Shown here piece by piece: positions 25,892-36,414 of a stretch of 64,000 nt of DNA. Below the pieces are notes generated by a model. It was not told the origin of the DNA, did not search any database, and was given only the letters and a program-made list of their open reading frames with translations. The stretch comes from Wenzhouxiangella sp. XN24. GTDB taxonomy: Bacteria; Pseudomonadota; Gammaproteobacteria; Steroidobacterales; XN24. A program made the position numbers and the translations under genes. Numbering within the stretch: position 1 is the first letter of the stretch; each line of letters begins with the position of its first letter. The stretch covers positions 186,001 through 250,000 of the forward strand of contig NZ_JAAMFG010000026.1 of NCBI RefSeq assembly GCF_011064545.1, given 5' to 3'.

Positions 25892-28125
25892 TTCCTGCGC
25901 GTCCGCCGGCCGCGGCGCCCCTTGACCACTTCCTCGGGAACCTCCGCGAGCTCGAAATCGATCTTGCGATCCTCGAGGCTGACCCGCTGCAGGCGCACGT
26001 GGAGGCGGTCGCTCAGGCGGAAGACCCGGCCCGTGTGCTCGCCCACCAGGCGATGGTGGACGGGGTCGCGCTGGTAGTAGTCGCCCCCCAGGGAGCTGAT
26101 GTGCACCAGGCCGTCGATCTGGAATTCCGGGATCTGCACGAACAGGCCGAAGTCCACCACGCCCGTGACGACCACGTCGAAGGTCTCGCCGACCCGGTCG
26201 AGCATGAACTCGCATTTCAGCCAGTCCATTGCATCGCGGGTGGCCTCGTCCGCACGCCGCTCGGTCGCCGAGCAGTGCTTGCCAAGGCCCTCCATTTCCG
26301 GCTTGCCATAGCTGAAATCCGTCGGCTGCCCGCCGCGCAACGCATGGCGAATGGCGCGATGGACAAGCAGGTCGGGGTAACGCCGGATCGGTGACGTGAA
26401 ATGCGCGTAGCGCTCCAGCGCGAGACCGAAGTGCCCGATGTTCTCCGGCTGGTAGACCGCCTGGCGCATCGAGCGCAGGATCACCGTCTCGATGAGATCG
26501 GCGTCGGGCCGGCCCGCCACCTCCGCGACGAGGGCGGAGAAATGCTTCGGTTCGAGCCGTTCGCGCGTGGGCAGCGACAGGCCGAAGGCGCTGAGAAATT
26601 CCTTGAGGGCGCCAAGGCGGTCCTCTTCCGGCGGCGCATGGACCCGATACAGAGTGGGGATTTTCTGTTTTTCCAGGAAGCGCGCTGCCTCGACATTGGC
26701 GGCGATCATGCACTCCTCGATGATGCGATGAGCGTCGTTGCGATGCCGCGGCTCGACACGCGCCACGTGCCCCTTCGGATCGAACACCATCGATACCTCG
26801 GGCAAGTCGAAGTCGACGGCCCCTCGTCGCGCCCGGGCGCGCGCGAGCACCCGCCAGACCGCGTGCAAATGCTCCAGGTGAGGCAGCACTTTCGCGTAGC
26901 GGCGGCGCAGCGCCGGATCGCCTTCCACGAGCATGCCGGCGACCTCGTCGTAAGTGAGCCGCGCCGCCGAACGCATCAGGCCCTCGTAGAACCGCGCGTC
27001 CTGCACCTTGCCGCCCGAGCCCACGCGCATGTCGCACACCATGCACAGGCGATCGACGCCGGGGTTGAGCGAACACAGCCCGTTGGACAGGTTCTCCGGC
27101 AACATGGGAATGACCTTGCGCGGGAAATAGACCGACGTGCCGCGCTCCCGGGCTTCTGCGTCCAGCGGCCCTCCCACCGGGACGTAGGCCGACACGTCGG
27201 CGATGGCCACGATCACGCGCCAGCCCTTGCCGTCCGGCTCGCACCACACCGCATCGTCGAAGTCCTTGGCGTCGGCGCCGTCGATGGTGACCAGCGGCGT
27301 GTCCCGCAGGTCCTCGCGGCCGCGTTTTGCCGCCGGGCGCACACGATCACCCCAGCCTTCGGCCTCGGCCAGCGCCTCCGCCGGCCAGCGGAACGGCAGG
27401 TCATGCGCCCGCATGGCGATTTCCGTTTCCACCCCGGGCGCGCCGCCCTCGCCCAGGTTCTCGATCACCCGGCCGATGGGCTGCGTGTCGCGGCTGGGCG
27501 GCTCGATCAGTTCCACCACCACGATATCGCCCGGCTTCACGCCCTTTGCACCGGCGGGCGGTACGGCGACGCTCTGCGCGAAACGGCGATTGTCCGGGAT
27601 CACGAAACCGACCCCGCTCTCGCGCACGTAGCGGCCGACGATTTCGCTGGTGTTGCGCGCCAGCACCTCGACCAGCTTGCCCTCCGCGCGGCCCCGCTCG
27701 TCGGTGCGGGCGATCCGCACCGCGACCTTGTCGCCGTGCATGACCTCCCGCATCTCTCGCGGCGGCAGGTAGATATCGTCGCCGCCGGCGTCAGGCGTGA
27801 CGAATCCGTAGCCGTCCCGATGTCCCGTCACGATGCCGGCGACCAGCCCGATATGACCGACGAGGCAGTAGTGACCGCGCCGGTTCGCGATGATCTGGCC
27901 GTCGCGGATCATGGCCCGCAGACGGTTGCCCAGCGCCGAGCGGACTTCCGGATCGTCGACGCCGAGCGCGGCAAACAACGCTTTCGGTTCCAGCGGCCGG
28001 CCGGCCGACTCGAGCGCCGCCAGCACCTCCTCGCGCGAGGGAATCGCGACGCGGTAGCGTGTCTCGTCGGATCCGCTGCGACGCGGCTTGACGGACGTGC
28101 CCCCGCGTCTTCCCTGGTGTTTCAT
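25888..28125 (-). CDS. rnr: Ribonuclease R (RNase II family 3'-5' exoribonuclease)
   Basis: 745 residues. It has an N-terminal helix-turn-helix region (about 25-90), two cold-shock OB domains (DGYGFVTP, ESGVGFVIPDN), the RNB catalytic domain with four acidic residues in TIDGADAKDFDDAVWCE, a C-terminal S1 domain (GVVDFGLFVQI) and a basic tail ending GRRGRRTRRK. It degrades structured RNA, including rRNA and mRNA decay intermediates. The ATG at 28125 was chosen because GGGAGG lies 5 bases upstream and MKHQGRR resembles family starts; a 300-codon upstream open extension runs antisense through the tRNA and is rejected. Confidence 0.97.
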   Translation of the reverse strand: MKHQGRRGGTSVKPRRSGSDETRYRVAIPSREEVLAALESAGRPLEPKALFAALGVDDPEVRSALGNRLRAMIRDGQIIANRRGHYCLVGHIGLVAGIVTGHRDGYGFVTPDAGGDDIYLPPREMREVMHGDKVAVRIARTDERGRAEGKLVEVLARNTSEIVGRYVRESGVGFVIPDNRRFAQSVAVPPAGAKGVKPGDIVVVELIEPPSRDTQPIGRVIENLGEGGAPGVETEIAMRAHDLPFRWPAEALAEAEGWGDRVRPAAKRGREDLRDTPLVTIDGADAKDFDDAVWCEPDGKGWRVIVAIADVSAYVPVGGPLDAEARERGTSVYFPRKVIPMLPENLSNGLCSLNPGVDRLCMVCDMRVGSGGKVQDARFYEGLMRSAARLTYDEVAGMLVEGDPALRRRYAKVLPHLEHLHAVWRVLARARARRGAVDFDLPEVSMVFDPKGHVARVEPRHRNDAHRIIEECMIAANVEAARFLEKQKIPTLYRVHAPPEEDRLGALKEFLSAFGLSLPTRERLEPKHFSALVAEVAGRPDADLIETVILRSMRQAVYQPENIGHFGLALERYAHFTSPIRRYPDLLVHRAIRHALRGGQPTDFSYGKPEMEGLGKHCSATERRADEATRDAMDWLKCEFMLDRVGETFDVVVTGVVDFGLFVQIPEFQIDGLVHISSLGGDYYQRDPVHHRLVGEHTGRVFRLSDRLHVRLQRVSLEDRKIDFELAEVPEEVVKGRRGRRTRRK

Positions 28126-28177
28126 GTCAGCCTCCCGGGCCAAAGTCATCTCTCGCCCGGGAAAGCTCCCGGCCGCG

Positions 28178-28206
28178 TTGACAAGGATACACGCCGGCCG
28201 TATTCT
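28178..28206 (+). promoter_or_regulatory. Sigma-70 promoter of tRNA-Leu(CAG)
   Basis: Consensus -35 TTGACA (28178-28183), 17-base spacer, then -10 TATTCT (28201-28206). The bases after the -10 (CGCGTCCCG) are GC-rich, like the discriminator of stringently controlled stable-RNA promoters. Transcription would start near 28213, about 35 bases before the mature tRNA. Confidence 0.75.
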
Positions 28207-28247
28207 TCGCGTCCCGTTCAGGCAGGGTTCTCTTGCCTGTGCCTCGT

Positions 28248-28334
<87 letters not shown>

Positions 28335-28387
28335 AATACTTCGCAACAGCTATTTCGGGCCCAATTCGGCAGCTATATGCTGCCCGG

Positions 28388-29299
28388 ATGATCGTCAGGC
28401 CCACCCTCTCCGACTGCATACGCATGGCCGCCATATCGGTCGGCTGGGGCACGATCGCTCTCCTCTTTCCATTCGCCCTGGGCATCGTGCTCGAGGGTAT
28501 TCCCCTGGCAGGCACTCTCAAGCTGCTTGGCATACTGGCGACGATCTTCGCTGCGGTCTCGCTCGTCGCCGGAGTCGTCATGTACCGGCGATACTCGCGC
28601 CGCGAGTGGTCGCTGGACTCGTGGGGCGTCTCCGGGATGGACCAGAGCGGTGGCAAGCGGCGCCTCGGCCGGGGCCAGATCGAAGCGGTCGTGCTTGGCG
28701 ACCCGGAATCTGATCCGGCTGATGTCACGCGACTCATGCTCCGGTCGAGGACCAACAGGACGGAGATCGTGGCGCGTGTCGTCGGCATGGAGCTCCCGGA
28801 GATTTTCGACGAAGTCGCCAGGCATGCGGGGCCGGAGCACCCGCTGGCAGCCTGGTTTCGGCCGGGCGCGCTGGAGAAAGCCAGGCGCGAACATATCGCC
28901 TTGCCGACGCCGGCCTCACGCGCGCTCGTGATCGTCATCTGGGCCGTATTGATTGCTTGGGCGTTCGGTGCCCAGTTCTGGGTGGTACCGAAAGCGCAGT
29001 CCCTGGGAGACGCGCCCGATTGCGAGGCGGCGAACTGGATGCGCCTGATCATCGTCTATTGGCTCTTCCCGTTCGCGCTGGCTGGCCTCGGCCTGACCAT
29101 CAGGGCGATCCTCACCTTTCGGAGCCGGCAAGCTCCTCACCCCAGAGCCCCGCTGTTCTTTCCGACCAGGATCACGCGTGGGCGGAAGGCGATTTTCGAC
29201 GCGGCGGGCATGGCGGGCCTTGCCCTTTTCTTCATCGGCCTCATGATCGCCGCCTGGCGCTATTTCGGCTTCGGTGACATTTTCTTCTTGTGCCTCTGA
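28388..29299 (+). CDS. Hypothetical multi-pass membrane protein
   Basis: 303 residues, not recognised. Two N-terminal helices (about 13-36 and 42-66) are followed by a hydrophilic region (about 67-178) with basic and acidic residues (RRYSRREWSLDSWG, RLGRGQIEAVVLG). Three further helices follow (about 179-200, 217-245, 275-296). The soluble part may be a small PH- or SHOCT-like fold, but no motif decides it. ATG at 28388 has no good ribosome site (GCCCGG upstream); another start is possible. It lies just after tRNA-Leu in the accessory segment. Coding bias is like the rest of the window, giving modest support that it is a real gene. Confidence 0.6.
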   Translation: MIVRPTLSDCIRMAAISVGWGTIALLFPFALGIVLEGIPLAGTLKLLGILATIFAAVSLVAGVVMYRRYSRREWSLDSWGVSGMDQSGGKRRLGRGQIEAVVLGDPESDPADVTRLMLRSRTNRTEIVARVVGMELPEIFDEVARHAGPEHPLAAWFRPGALEKARREHIALPTPASRALVIVIWAVLIAWAFGAQFWVVPKAQSLGDAPDCEAANWMRLIIVYWLFPFALAGLGLTIRAILTFRSRQAPHPRAPLFFPTRITRGRKAIFDAAGMAGLALFFIGLMIAAWRYFGFGDIFFLCL

Positions 29300-29509
29300 G
29301 CCCAGAGGGCGTTGAGTGGTCCTACCGCGGCGCCCTTACTCTCAACCTTGCACCCCAGCATATTCGATCAAATTCCCGCGAAACCGACTCTTCTCGGCAA
29401 TCCCGTGCCCGCGCCAGCATGGCGTCCCAGCCACGACTGAAGCCGCGAGCGCGCCGTCGCGCCCGGATCCCCGCGGCCTTGCCAATGACCGCTCTCTTAT
29501 ACATACTCA

Positions 29510-29791
29510 ATGCATATTTCGATCGAATGGGACGCTGCCAAGGCGGCCGCGAACCGAAGGAAACATGGAGTCAGTTTTGACGAAGCCGTCACTGCCCTGC
29601 TCGACCCGCAGGCCCTGGCCCGAGAGGATGGGCTATCCGAGGGCGAACCCCGCTGGATCCTGCTGGGCATGAGCGACCGGCCGCGGCTCCTGACGGTCGT
29701 CTACACCTTGCGCGGGGACGAGAGAATCCGACTCATCTCGGCGCGCAAGGCCACACGAAAAGAGGCCGAGTTCTATGTCCAAGGACCATGA
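29510..29791 (+). CDS. brnT: BrnT-family ribonuclease toxin
   Basis: 93 residues. Family blocks are clear: IEWDAAKAAANRRKHGVSF at the N-terminus, RWILLGMS in the middle and IRLISARKATRKEAEFY at the end. BrnT is a RelE-like mRNA-cleaving toxin of type II systems. The antitoxin gene overlaps its 3' end by 17 bases, the normal toxin-first order of brnTA. No Shine-Dalgarno sequence precedes the ATG, and a TATACA (29498-29503) sits 6 bases upstream, so the mRNA may be leaderless. The 210 bases before it hold no gene. Confidence 0.9.
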   Translation: MHISIEWDAAKAAANRRKHGVSFDEAVTALLDPQALAREDGLSEGEPRWILLGMSDRPRLLTVVYTLRGDERIRLISARKATRKEAEFYVQGP

Positions 29792-30041
29792 TTTCTCTGA
29801 AGCGAAACGGGCCAAGGATGTGCCACACCTGGCCCGGCTGCAAAACCAGGCGAGGGGCAAGACGCGGATCACGATCATGCTGGATAACGACCTGCTCGCG
29901 ACGTTCCGAGCGCGGGCCGAGGCCGAGGGCATCGGCTACCAGACCCTGATCAATCGCACCCTGCGCCAGGCCGCGACCTCGGGTCCGGTCGACGAGGCGA
30001 CGCTCAGGCGGGTGTTGCGCGAGGAACTCAAGGCCAGTTAA
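29775..30041 (+). CDS. brnA: BrnA-family antitoxin
   Basis: 88 residues. The C-terminal half carries a ribbon-helix-helix (ITIMLDNDLLATFRARAEAEGIGYQTLINRTLRQA), the DNA-binding part of BrnA/CopG-like antitoxins; the N-terminal part wraps the toxin in the family. BrnA and the BrnTA complex repress their own promoter. The ATG at 29775 lies inside brnT, giving translational coupling. About 60 bases after its stop comes the second copy of the tRNA-Leu 3' end. Confidence 0.9.
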   Translation: MSKDHDFSEAKRAKDVPHLARLQNQARGKTRITIMLDNDLLATFRARAEAEGIGYQTLINRTLRQAATSGPVDEATLRRVLREELKAS

Positions 30042-30101
30042 TCGACCCGCTGGCGCCGATTCGCGACAATTCGGACGGCCGTGCGAAATACGCAGGCTAC
30101 T

Positions 30102-30113
30102 TCCTCGGCACCA
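30102..30113 (+). repeat. attR-like copy of the tRNA-Leu 3' end
   Basis: Exact 12-base match (TCCTCGGCACCA) to 28323-28334, same orientation, in the non-coding gap between brnA and the dehalogenase gene. Similarity stops immediately on the left (next bases differ) and after CCA on the right. Confidence 0.5.
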
Positions 30114-30156
30114 CTTGCTACGCTCGCACCCGATTCCTCGCGCCCCGGCTGAATCT

Positions 30157-31047
30157 TCAGCTCCGCGCGAGAAAATCCACGACGATCCGGGCGAGCTCCT
30201 CGCCGCGGTCTTCCTGGATGAAATGCCCCGCGCCGGAGATGCGGCAGTGGGGCTGGCCCTTCGCGCCGGGAATCTCGGCCTGCAATACGCGGTCCAGCCG
30301 ACCGAAGATCGGATCGCCGGTCGCGAAGGCCGTGAGAAAGGGCTTGTGCCAGGTGCGCAACTCGTTCCACGCAGCGCGATTGGCGGCAGCGGACGGATCG
30401 TCCGGACGCGTCGGCACCAACCGCGGAAAGGCGCGTGCGCCCGCCATCGCCTTACGCTCCGGGAACGGCGCGTCATAGGCCCGGGCGACGTCCCGACCGA
30501 AGCGTTGCCGGCACCCGGCGCGCACGATGGCCGAGATCGGGAACACCGGCGACCAGCGCGCAAAGGCCTGCCAGAGCTTGAATGCCAGCGGCGGGGACCG
30601 GTCGCCGGTGGGCAGGAAACCGTTCGCCATCACCACGCGGCTGAAACGCCCGGGATGCTCCGCCACGAGGCGCAACCCGATCAGCGAGCCCCAGTCCTGC
30701 GCCACCAGCGTGATGTCCTGCAGGCCGTTCAGCCGGATCCACTCGCTCATCCAGCCCACGTGCCGGGCAAACGAATAATCCGTCACCCGGGTCGGCTTGT
30801 CGGAGCGCCCGAAACCGACCAGGTCGGGCGCGATGGCCCGGTGACCCGCGGCGGCGATCGGCGGGATCATCTTGCGATACAGGAAGCTCCAGGTCGGCTC
30901 GCCATGCAAAAGCAGCACCGGCGCCGCCGTCGCAGGCCCGGCCTCCACGTGATGCATGCGCAACCCGTCCACCTCGGTGTAACGCGGCGTAAAGGGGAAC
31001 CCCGGCAGATCCGCGAAACGGCTGTCGGGAGTGCGGTAGATCTCCAT
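30157..31047 (-). CDS. Haloalkane dehalogenase, subfamily I (DhlA-like)
   Basis: 296-residue alpha/beta hydrolase. Active-site residues of haloalkane dehalogenases are all visible: HGEPTWSFLYRKM (oxyanion/halide loop), nucleophile Asp118 followed by halide-binding Trp119 in VAQDWGS, acid Asp245 in GDPIFG, and base His275 in GAGHFIQED. A second halide-binding Trp is plausible at 165 (FARWSP). The family hydrolyses carbon-halogen bonds to alcohol and halide in the cytoplasm, but natural substrates of most members are unknown. ATG at 31047 follows CGGAGATCACC. It lies 49 bases after purA, same strand, in the place of nsrR in E. coli. Confidence 0.88.
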   Translation of the reverse strand: MEIYRTPDSRFADLPGFPFTPRYTEVDGLRMHHVEAGPATAAPVLLLHGEPTWSFLYRKMIPPIAAAGHRAIAPDLVGFGRSDKPTRVTDYSFARHVGWMSEWIRLNGLQDITLVAQDWGSLIGLRLVAEHPGRFSRVVMANGFLPTGDRSPPLAFKLWQAFARWSPVFPISAIVRAGCRQRFGRDVARAYDAPFPERKAMAGARAFPRLVPTRPDDPSAAANRAAWNELRTWHKPFLTAFATGDPIFGRLDRVLQAEIPGAKGQPHCRISGAGHFIQEDRGEELARIVVDFLARS

Positions 31048-31096
31048 GGTGATCTCCGGGGACCGGACGACGCTGGGCCCTGGCGCGCGCGGTCCG

Positions 31097-32604
<1,508 letters not shown>

Positions 32605-32620
32605 CGCGCCGCAGGGCCTG

Positions 32621-33499
32621 TCAGCGGTCGCGGCCGCCCATGGGATCCTTCAGGTACTGGAAGAATTCGCCCTCCGGCGAGATGACGAAGACGTCGTCGC
32701 CCCGGCCGAGCGAAGTCCGGTAGGCCTGCATGCTGCGCCAGAAATCGTAGAATTCCTGGTCGCGACCGAACGCTTCCGCGTAGATATCGGCCGCACGCGC
32801 ATCGCCGGCACCCCGGATCCGCTGCGCGTCGCGCTGCGACTCGGCGATGATGACGGTCCGCTGGCGGTCGGCGTCGGCGCGGATTCTTTCCGCGGTTTCG
32901 GCGCCCTCGGCGCGCAGCTGCGAGGCGACGCGGGCGCGTTCCTGCCGCATGCGGTTGAACACGCTCTCGCTGACGTCCGGCGGGAGGTCGAGGGTCTTGA
33001 CGCGCACGTCGATGATGTCGATCCCGAGTTCCCGCGCGGTCACCCCGGCGCTGTCCATCAGTTCATCGATGACTTCCCGGCGATCGGCCGTCACCACTTC
33101 CTGCAGCGTCTGGCGCGCGAACTGCGCCCGCAAGCCGTCCTTGATGATTTCCAGCAAGCGGCTCGTGGCGAGACGCTCGTCGCCGCCGGTGGACCGGAAG
33201 TACTGGCTCGGATCGGTGATGCGCCACTTGACGTAGAAATCGACCCGCAGGTTCTTCTTCTCGGCCGTCAGGAACGCCTCGTTCGGGTTGTTACGCGTCA
33301 GGACCCGGTCGTCGAACTTCCTCACGGTGTTGACGAAAGGCGTCTTGAAATGGAGTCCCGGTTCGAAGTCCGCCCGGACGATTTCGCCGAAGCGCAGTTT
33401 CAGGGCGTATTCGCGCTCGTCGACGATGAACAGGGACATGGACAGCACCAGCGCGGCGCCGGCGATGATCAGCAGGATTAAAGCAGCACGAGGATTCAT
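32621..33499 (-). CDS. hflC: HflC, SPFH/band-7 protease modulator
   Basis: 292 residues. One N-terminal membrane anchor (ALILLIIAGAALVLSMSLFIV), then the SPFH domain (DEREYALKLRFGEI) and a long Ala/Glu/Arg coiled coil (RIRADADRQRTVIIAESQRDAQRIRGAGDA). With HflK it forms the cage around the FtsH protease on the periplasmic side. Its ATG overlaps the hflK stop by one base (TAATG), showing coupling. Confidence 0.97.
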   Translation of the reverse strand: MNPRAALILLIIAGAALVLSMSLFIVDEREYALKLRFGEIVRADFEPGLHFKTPFVNTVRKFDDRVLTRNNPNEAFLTAEKKNLRVDFYVKWRITDPSQYFRSTGGDERLATSRLLEIIKDGLRAQFARQTLQEVVTADRREVIDELMDSAGVTARELGIDIIDVRVKTLDLPPDVSESVFNRMRQERARVASQLRAEGAETAERIRADADRQRTVIIAESQRDAQRIRGAGDARAADIYAEAFGRDQEFYDFWRSMQAYRTSLGRGDDVFVISPEGEFFQYLKDPMGGRDR

Positions 33500-34659
33500 T
33501 AACGTGTCCCCCTGGCGCGCAGGTCGGCAGGGTCACTCTGCCGCTCGGTTTGCCGTAACGGCGTGACCTGCCCGAGATCCGCGGGATCACCCATCTGGTT
33601 CTGACGCTGGCCCGAGCGCTTCATCAACTCGTCGATCGGCAGGTACATCAGTGTGCCGCTTCCTTCCGCGTCGAGAATGACCTTGTTCGTCCCGCCCAGG
33701 ACCTGCTCGACCGTCTCGTAATAGAGACGCTGACGCGTGACTTCCGGGGCCCGCGCGTACTCGGTAAGCAGCGCGAGGAAGCGATCGGATTCACCCTCCG
33801 CTTCCGCGATGACCTGCTCGCGATAGGCTTCCGCCGCCTCTACCAGACGGGCCGCGTTACCACGAGCGCGCGGCACGACGTCGTTCGCATAGGCCTCGGC
33901 TTCCAGCGCCAGGCGCTCGCGATCCTCGCGCGCCTTGATCGCGTCCTGGACCGCGGCTTCGACCTGGGAGGGGAAGTTCGAATCCTCGAGGTTGACCGAG
34001 GTGATCTCGATCCCGGCGCCGTAGGAGTCCAGCGTCGCCTGGATGATTTCGCGAGCCCGGGACGCCACTTCGGCACGACCCTCGGTCAGGACGAAATCGA
34101 GCGTGCTCTTGCCGACGACTTCGCGAATGGCCGTCTCGGTGACTTCGCCGAGCGTCTCCTCCGGGGAACGCACGTTGAACAGGTAGGCGCGCGCATCCGC
34201 GCGGCGGTACTGCACGCGCAGATCGACGCTGACGATGTTCTCGTCGGCCGTCAGCATCCGGGTCGAGTGCGTGAACGATGCGACCTGGGTGACATTGACC
34301 GTCTCGACCCGCTGGATCGGATAGGGAATGTGCCAGTGCAGGCCCGGCAGGGTGATCTTGTTGAAGGCGCCGAACTGCAGCACGACGCCGCGCTCCGCCT
34401 CGTCCACCTGGTAGAAGCCGGACAACGCCCAGAGCACCGCCCCGGCCGCCCCGATCAGCCCGATGCCCGCCAGGGCCCCGCCGCTGCCACCGCTGCCACC
34501 GCTGCCGCCGCCAGAACCACCGGCGCCGCGTTTGCCGCCGAAAATGCCGGAGACTTTCCGCTGCAAGTCGCGTACGACCTTGTCGAGATCCGGGGGTCCT
34601 TCCTTGCGCCCTCCCGAGTTCCAGGGATTGCCGCCCTTGCCAGGTTCATTCCAAGCCAT
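33499..34659 (-). CDS. hflK: HflK, SPFH/band-7 protease modulator
   Basis: 386 residues. An N-terminal cytoplasmic region (MAWNEPGKGGNPWNSG) and a Gly/Ser-rich linker (about 45-62) precede the membrane helix (ALAGIGLIGAAGAVLWALSGFY), the SPFH domain (DEAERGVVLQFGAF) and a coiled coil (REQVIAEAEGESDRFLALLTEY). Partner of HflC in regulating FtsH. The linker is encoded by near-perfect 9-base repeats at about 34480-34515. The ATG at 34659 gives the MAWNEPG start common to homologues. Confidence 0.97.
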   Translation of the reverse strand: MAWNEPGKGGNPWNSGGRKEGPPDLDKVVRDLQRKVSGIFGGKRGAGGSGGGSGGSGGSGGALAGIGLIGAAGAVLWALSGFYQVDEAERGVVLQFGAFNKITLPGLHWHIPYPIQRVETVNVTQVASFTHSTRMLTADENIVSVDLRVQYRRADARAYLFNVRSPEETLGEVTETAIREVVGKSTLDFVLTEGRAEVASRAREIIQATLDSYGAGIEITSVNLEDSNFPSQVEAAVQDAIKAREDRERLALEAEAYANDVVPRARGNAARLVEAAEAYREQVIAEAEGESDRFLALLTEYARAPEVTRQRLYYETVEQVLGGTNKVILDAEGSGTLMYLPIDELMKRSGQRQNQMGDPADLGQVTPLRQTERQSDPADLRARGTR

Positions 34660-34711
34660 GGTATTCCTTAAATTTACGCTACGCGCGGGGTCCGCCCGGG
34701 AGAATTCCTCG

Positions 34712-36040
34712 TCAGGCAACCGTGCGTGATTGTAGGGATGCGCCCATACCCTCACAAGGGCAGGGCCGTATGCGTCCCCTGTTCAGACCAGTATCGCGAC
34801 AGAATCGTTCCAACGCCACCTTGGGCGCCTCGACATCGATTTCCCACCCGCCTGACTGGTCCTCCGTCTCCCGACGAACCATGTCGGCATCGTACAGTTT
34901 CGCTCGCATGCGCGCTTCCGATGCGTCGAGGTGCACACGCCCCGCCACGCGGCCTTGGCCAAAATGTTCTCGCAAGGCTTGGACCAGCAGGTCCAGGCCC
35001 TCGCCGGTGCGCGCCGAAAGCCGCACGCCGCGAATGGCCCCCGTGTCGTCGTACATGAGACTCGGCGGCTCGCCCTGCAGGTCGGTCTTATTGTAAACGA
35101 TCAACTGCGGCACCTCTTCCGCGCCGATCTCCTCGAGCACGCCGTTCACGTCACCGATGCGCTGGTCGCGCAGAGGATCCGCCAGGTCGACGATGTGCAA
35201 CAGCAGTTCGGCGTCCTGCGTCTCCCTGAGGGTCGAGCGGAATGCAGCTACGAGCTCGTGCGGCAGGTCGCGCACGAAACCGACGGTGTCCGCCAGCACC
35301 ACGTCCAGGCCGGGCGCCAGCTGCAGGCCGCGCAACGTCGGGTCGAGCGTCGCGAACAGCTTGTCCGCCGCGTAGACGTCCGCCGAAGTGAGCTGGTTGA
35401 ACAACGTGGACTTGCCGGCGTTGGTGTAGCCGACCAGCGCGACTGTCGGCACCTCGGCCTTGCGGCGCGTGCGTCGTCCCTGCTCGCGCTGCTTGTCGAC
35501 GCGCTCCAGCCGGCGGGTCAGGTTGCGGATGCGCTGGGCGAGAAGGCGGCGGTCGGTCTCGAGCTGCGTCTCGCCAGGGCCGCGCAGGCCGATACCGCCT
35601 TTCTGTCTTTCCAGGTGGGTCCAGCCGCGCACCAGCCGCGTAGACAGGTGGCGCAGCTGCGCCAGCTCGACCTGTAACTTGCCTTCGAAGCTGCGGGCGC
35701 GCTGGGCAAAGATATCGAGGATCAGCCCCGTCCGATCGAGGACGCGGCAGCTCAACGCCTTCTCGAGGTTGCGCTCCTGGCTCGGCGAGAGGGCGTGATT
35801 GAACAGCACGAGGTCGGCACCGCTCGCGCGGATGAGCTCGCCGAGTTCCTCGACCTTGCCCTTGCCGATGAAATGGCGGGCGTCCGGCACGGTGCGCGAG
35901 GCCAGCAGGCGCCCCGCGATGGTCGCCCCGGCGGACACGGCCAACTGTTCGAGTTCGCCGAGTTCGTCCTCGGAGGGACGTGTGCCAAACCCTATCTGGA
36001 CCAGTACGGCACGCTCACCGTGCCCCGGACGTTCGAACAA
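34712..36040 (-). CDS. hflX: Ribosome-splitting GTPase HflX
   Basis: 442 residues. N-terminal HflX domain with RTVPDARHFIGKGKVEEL and the GGIGLRGPGETQLETDRR signature, then a GTPase domain with GYTNAGKSTLFNQL, DTVGFVRDLPHELV and NKTD. It splits stalled 70S ribosomes. The start is a TTG at 36040 with GGGAGG 5 bases before it. It begins 20 bases after hfq, as in E. coli. Confidence 0.96.
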   Translation of the reverse strand: MFERPGHGERAVLVQIGFGTRPSEDELGELEQLAVSAGATIAGRLLASRTVPDARHFIGKGKVEELGELIRASGADLVLFNHALSPSQERNLEKALSCRVLDRTGLILDIFAQRARSFEGKLQVELAQLRHLSTRLVRGWTHLERQKGGIGLRGPGETQLETDRRLLAQRIRNLTRRLERVDKQREQGRRTRRKAEVPTVALVGYTNAGKSTLFNQLTSADVYAADKLFATLDPTLRGLQLAPGLDVVLADTVGFVRDLPHELVAAFRSTLRETQDAELLLHIVDLADPLRDQRIGDVNGVLEEIGAEEVPQLIVYNKTDLQGEPPSLMYDDTGAIRGVRLSARTGEGLDLLVQALREHFGQGRVAGRVHLDASEARMRAKLYDADMVRRETEDQSGGWEIDVEAPKVALERFCRDTGLNRGRIRPCPCEGMGASLQSRTVA

Positions 36041-36060
36041 AAAACCTCCCGATCCCCGAC

Positions 36061-36360
<300 letters not shown>

Positions 36361-36414
36361 TCACCGCCCGGGCGCAAGCGGGTCCGCGCCTGAAGCGCCC
36401 GAAATGAAAGGTTA

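Larger units (their letters stand above)
28335..30113. mobile_element. Possible remnant of a tRNA-Leu-integrated element (no integrase)
   Basis: The segment between the two 12-bp repeats (about 1.78 kb) holds an unknown membrane protein gene and a BrnT/BrnA toxin-antitoxin pair, all on the plus strand. The surrounding purA-to-rnr cluster is minus strand and conserved core. No integrase, excisionase or transposase is encoded, so if this was an element it has lost its mobility genes or was mobilised in trans. The repeat alone could be coincidence, though it is unlikely at this length and position. Confidence 0.4.

Noticed and set aside
25889-27247. Open frame extending rlmB upstream by over 450 codons
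   Set aside because: It is another frame within rnr; the rlmB family start coincides with the ATG at 25891.
29290-29580. Small plus-strand frames between the membrane protein gene and brnT
   Set aside because: Arg/Ser/Pro-rich, no ribosome site, overlapping both neighbours; no support as a gene.
34480-34520. Possible CRISPR-like or minisatellite array
   Set aside because: Contiguous 9-base coding repeats for a Gly/Ser linker, with no spacers.
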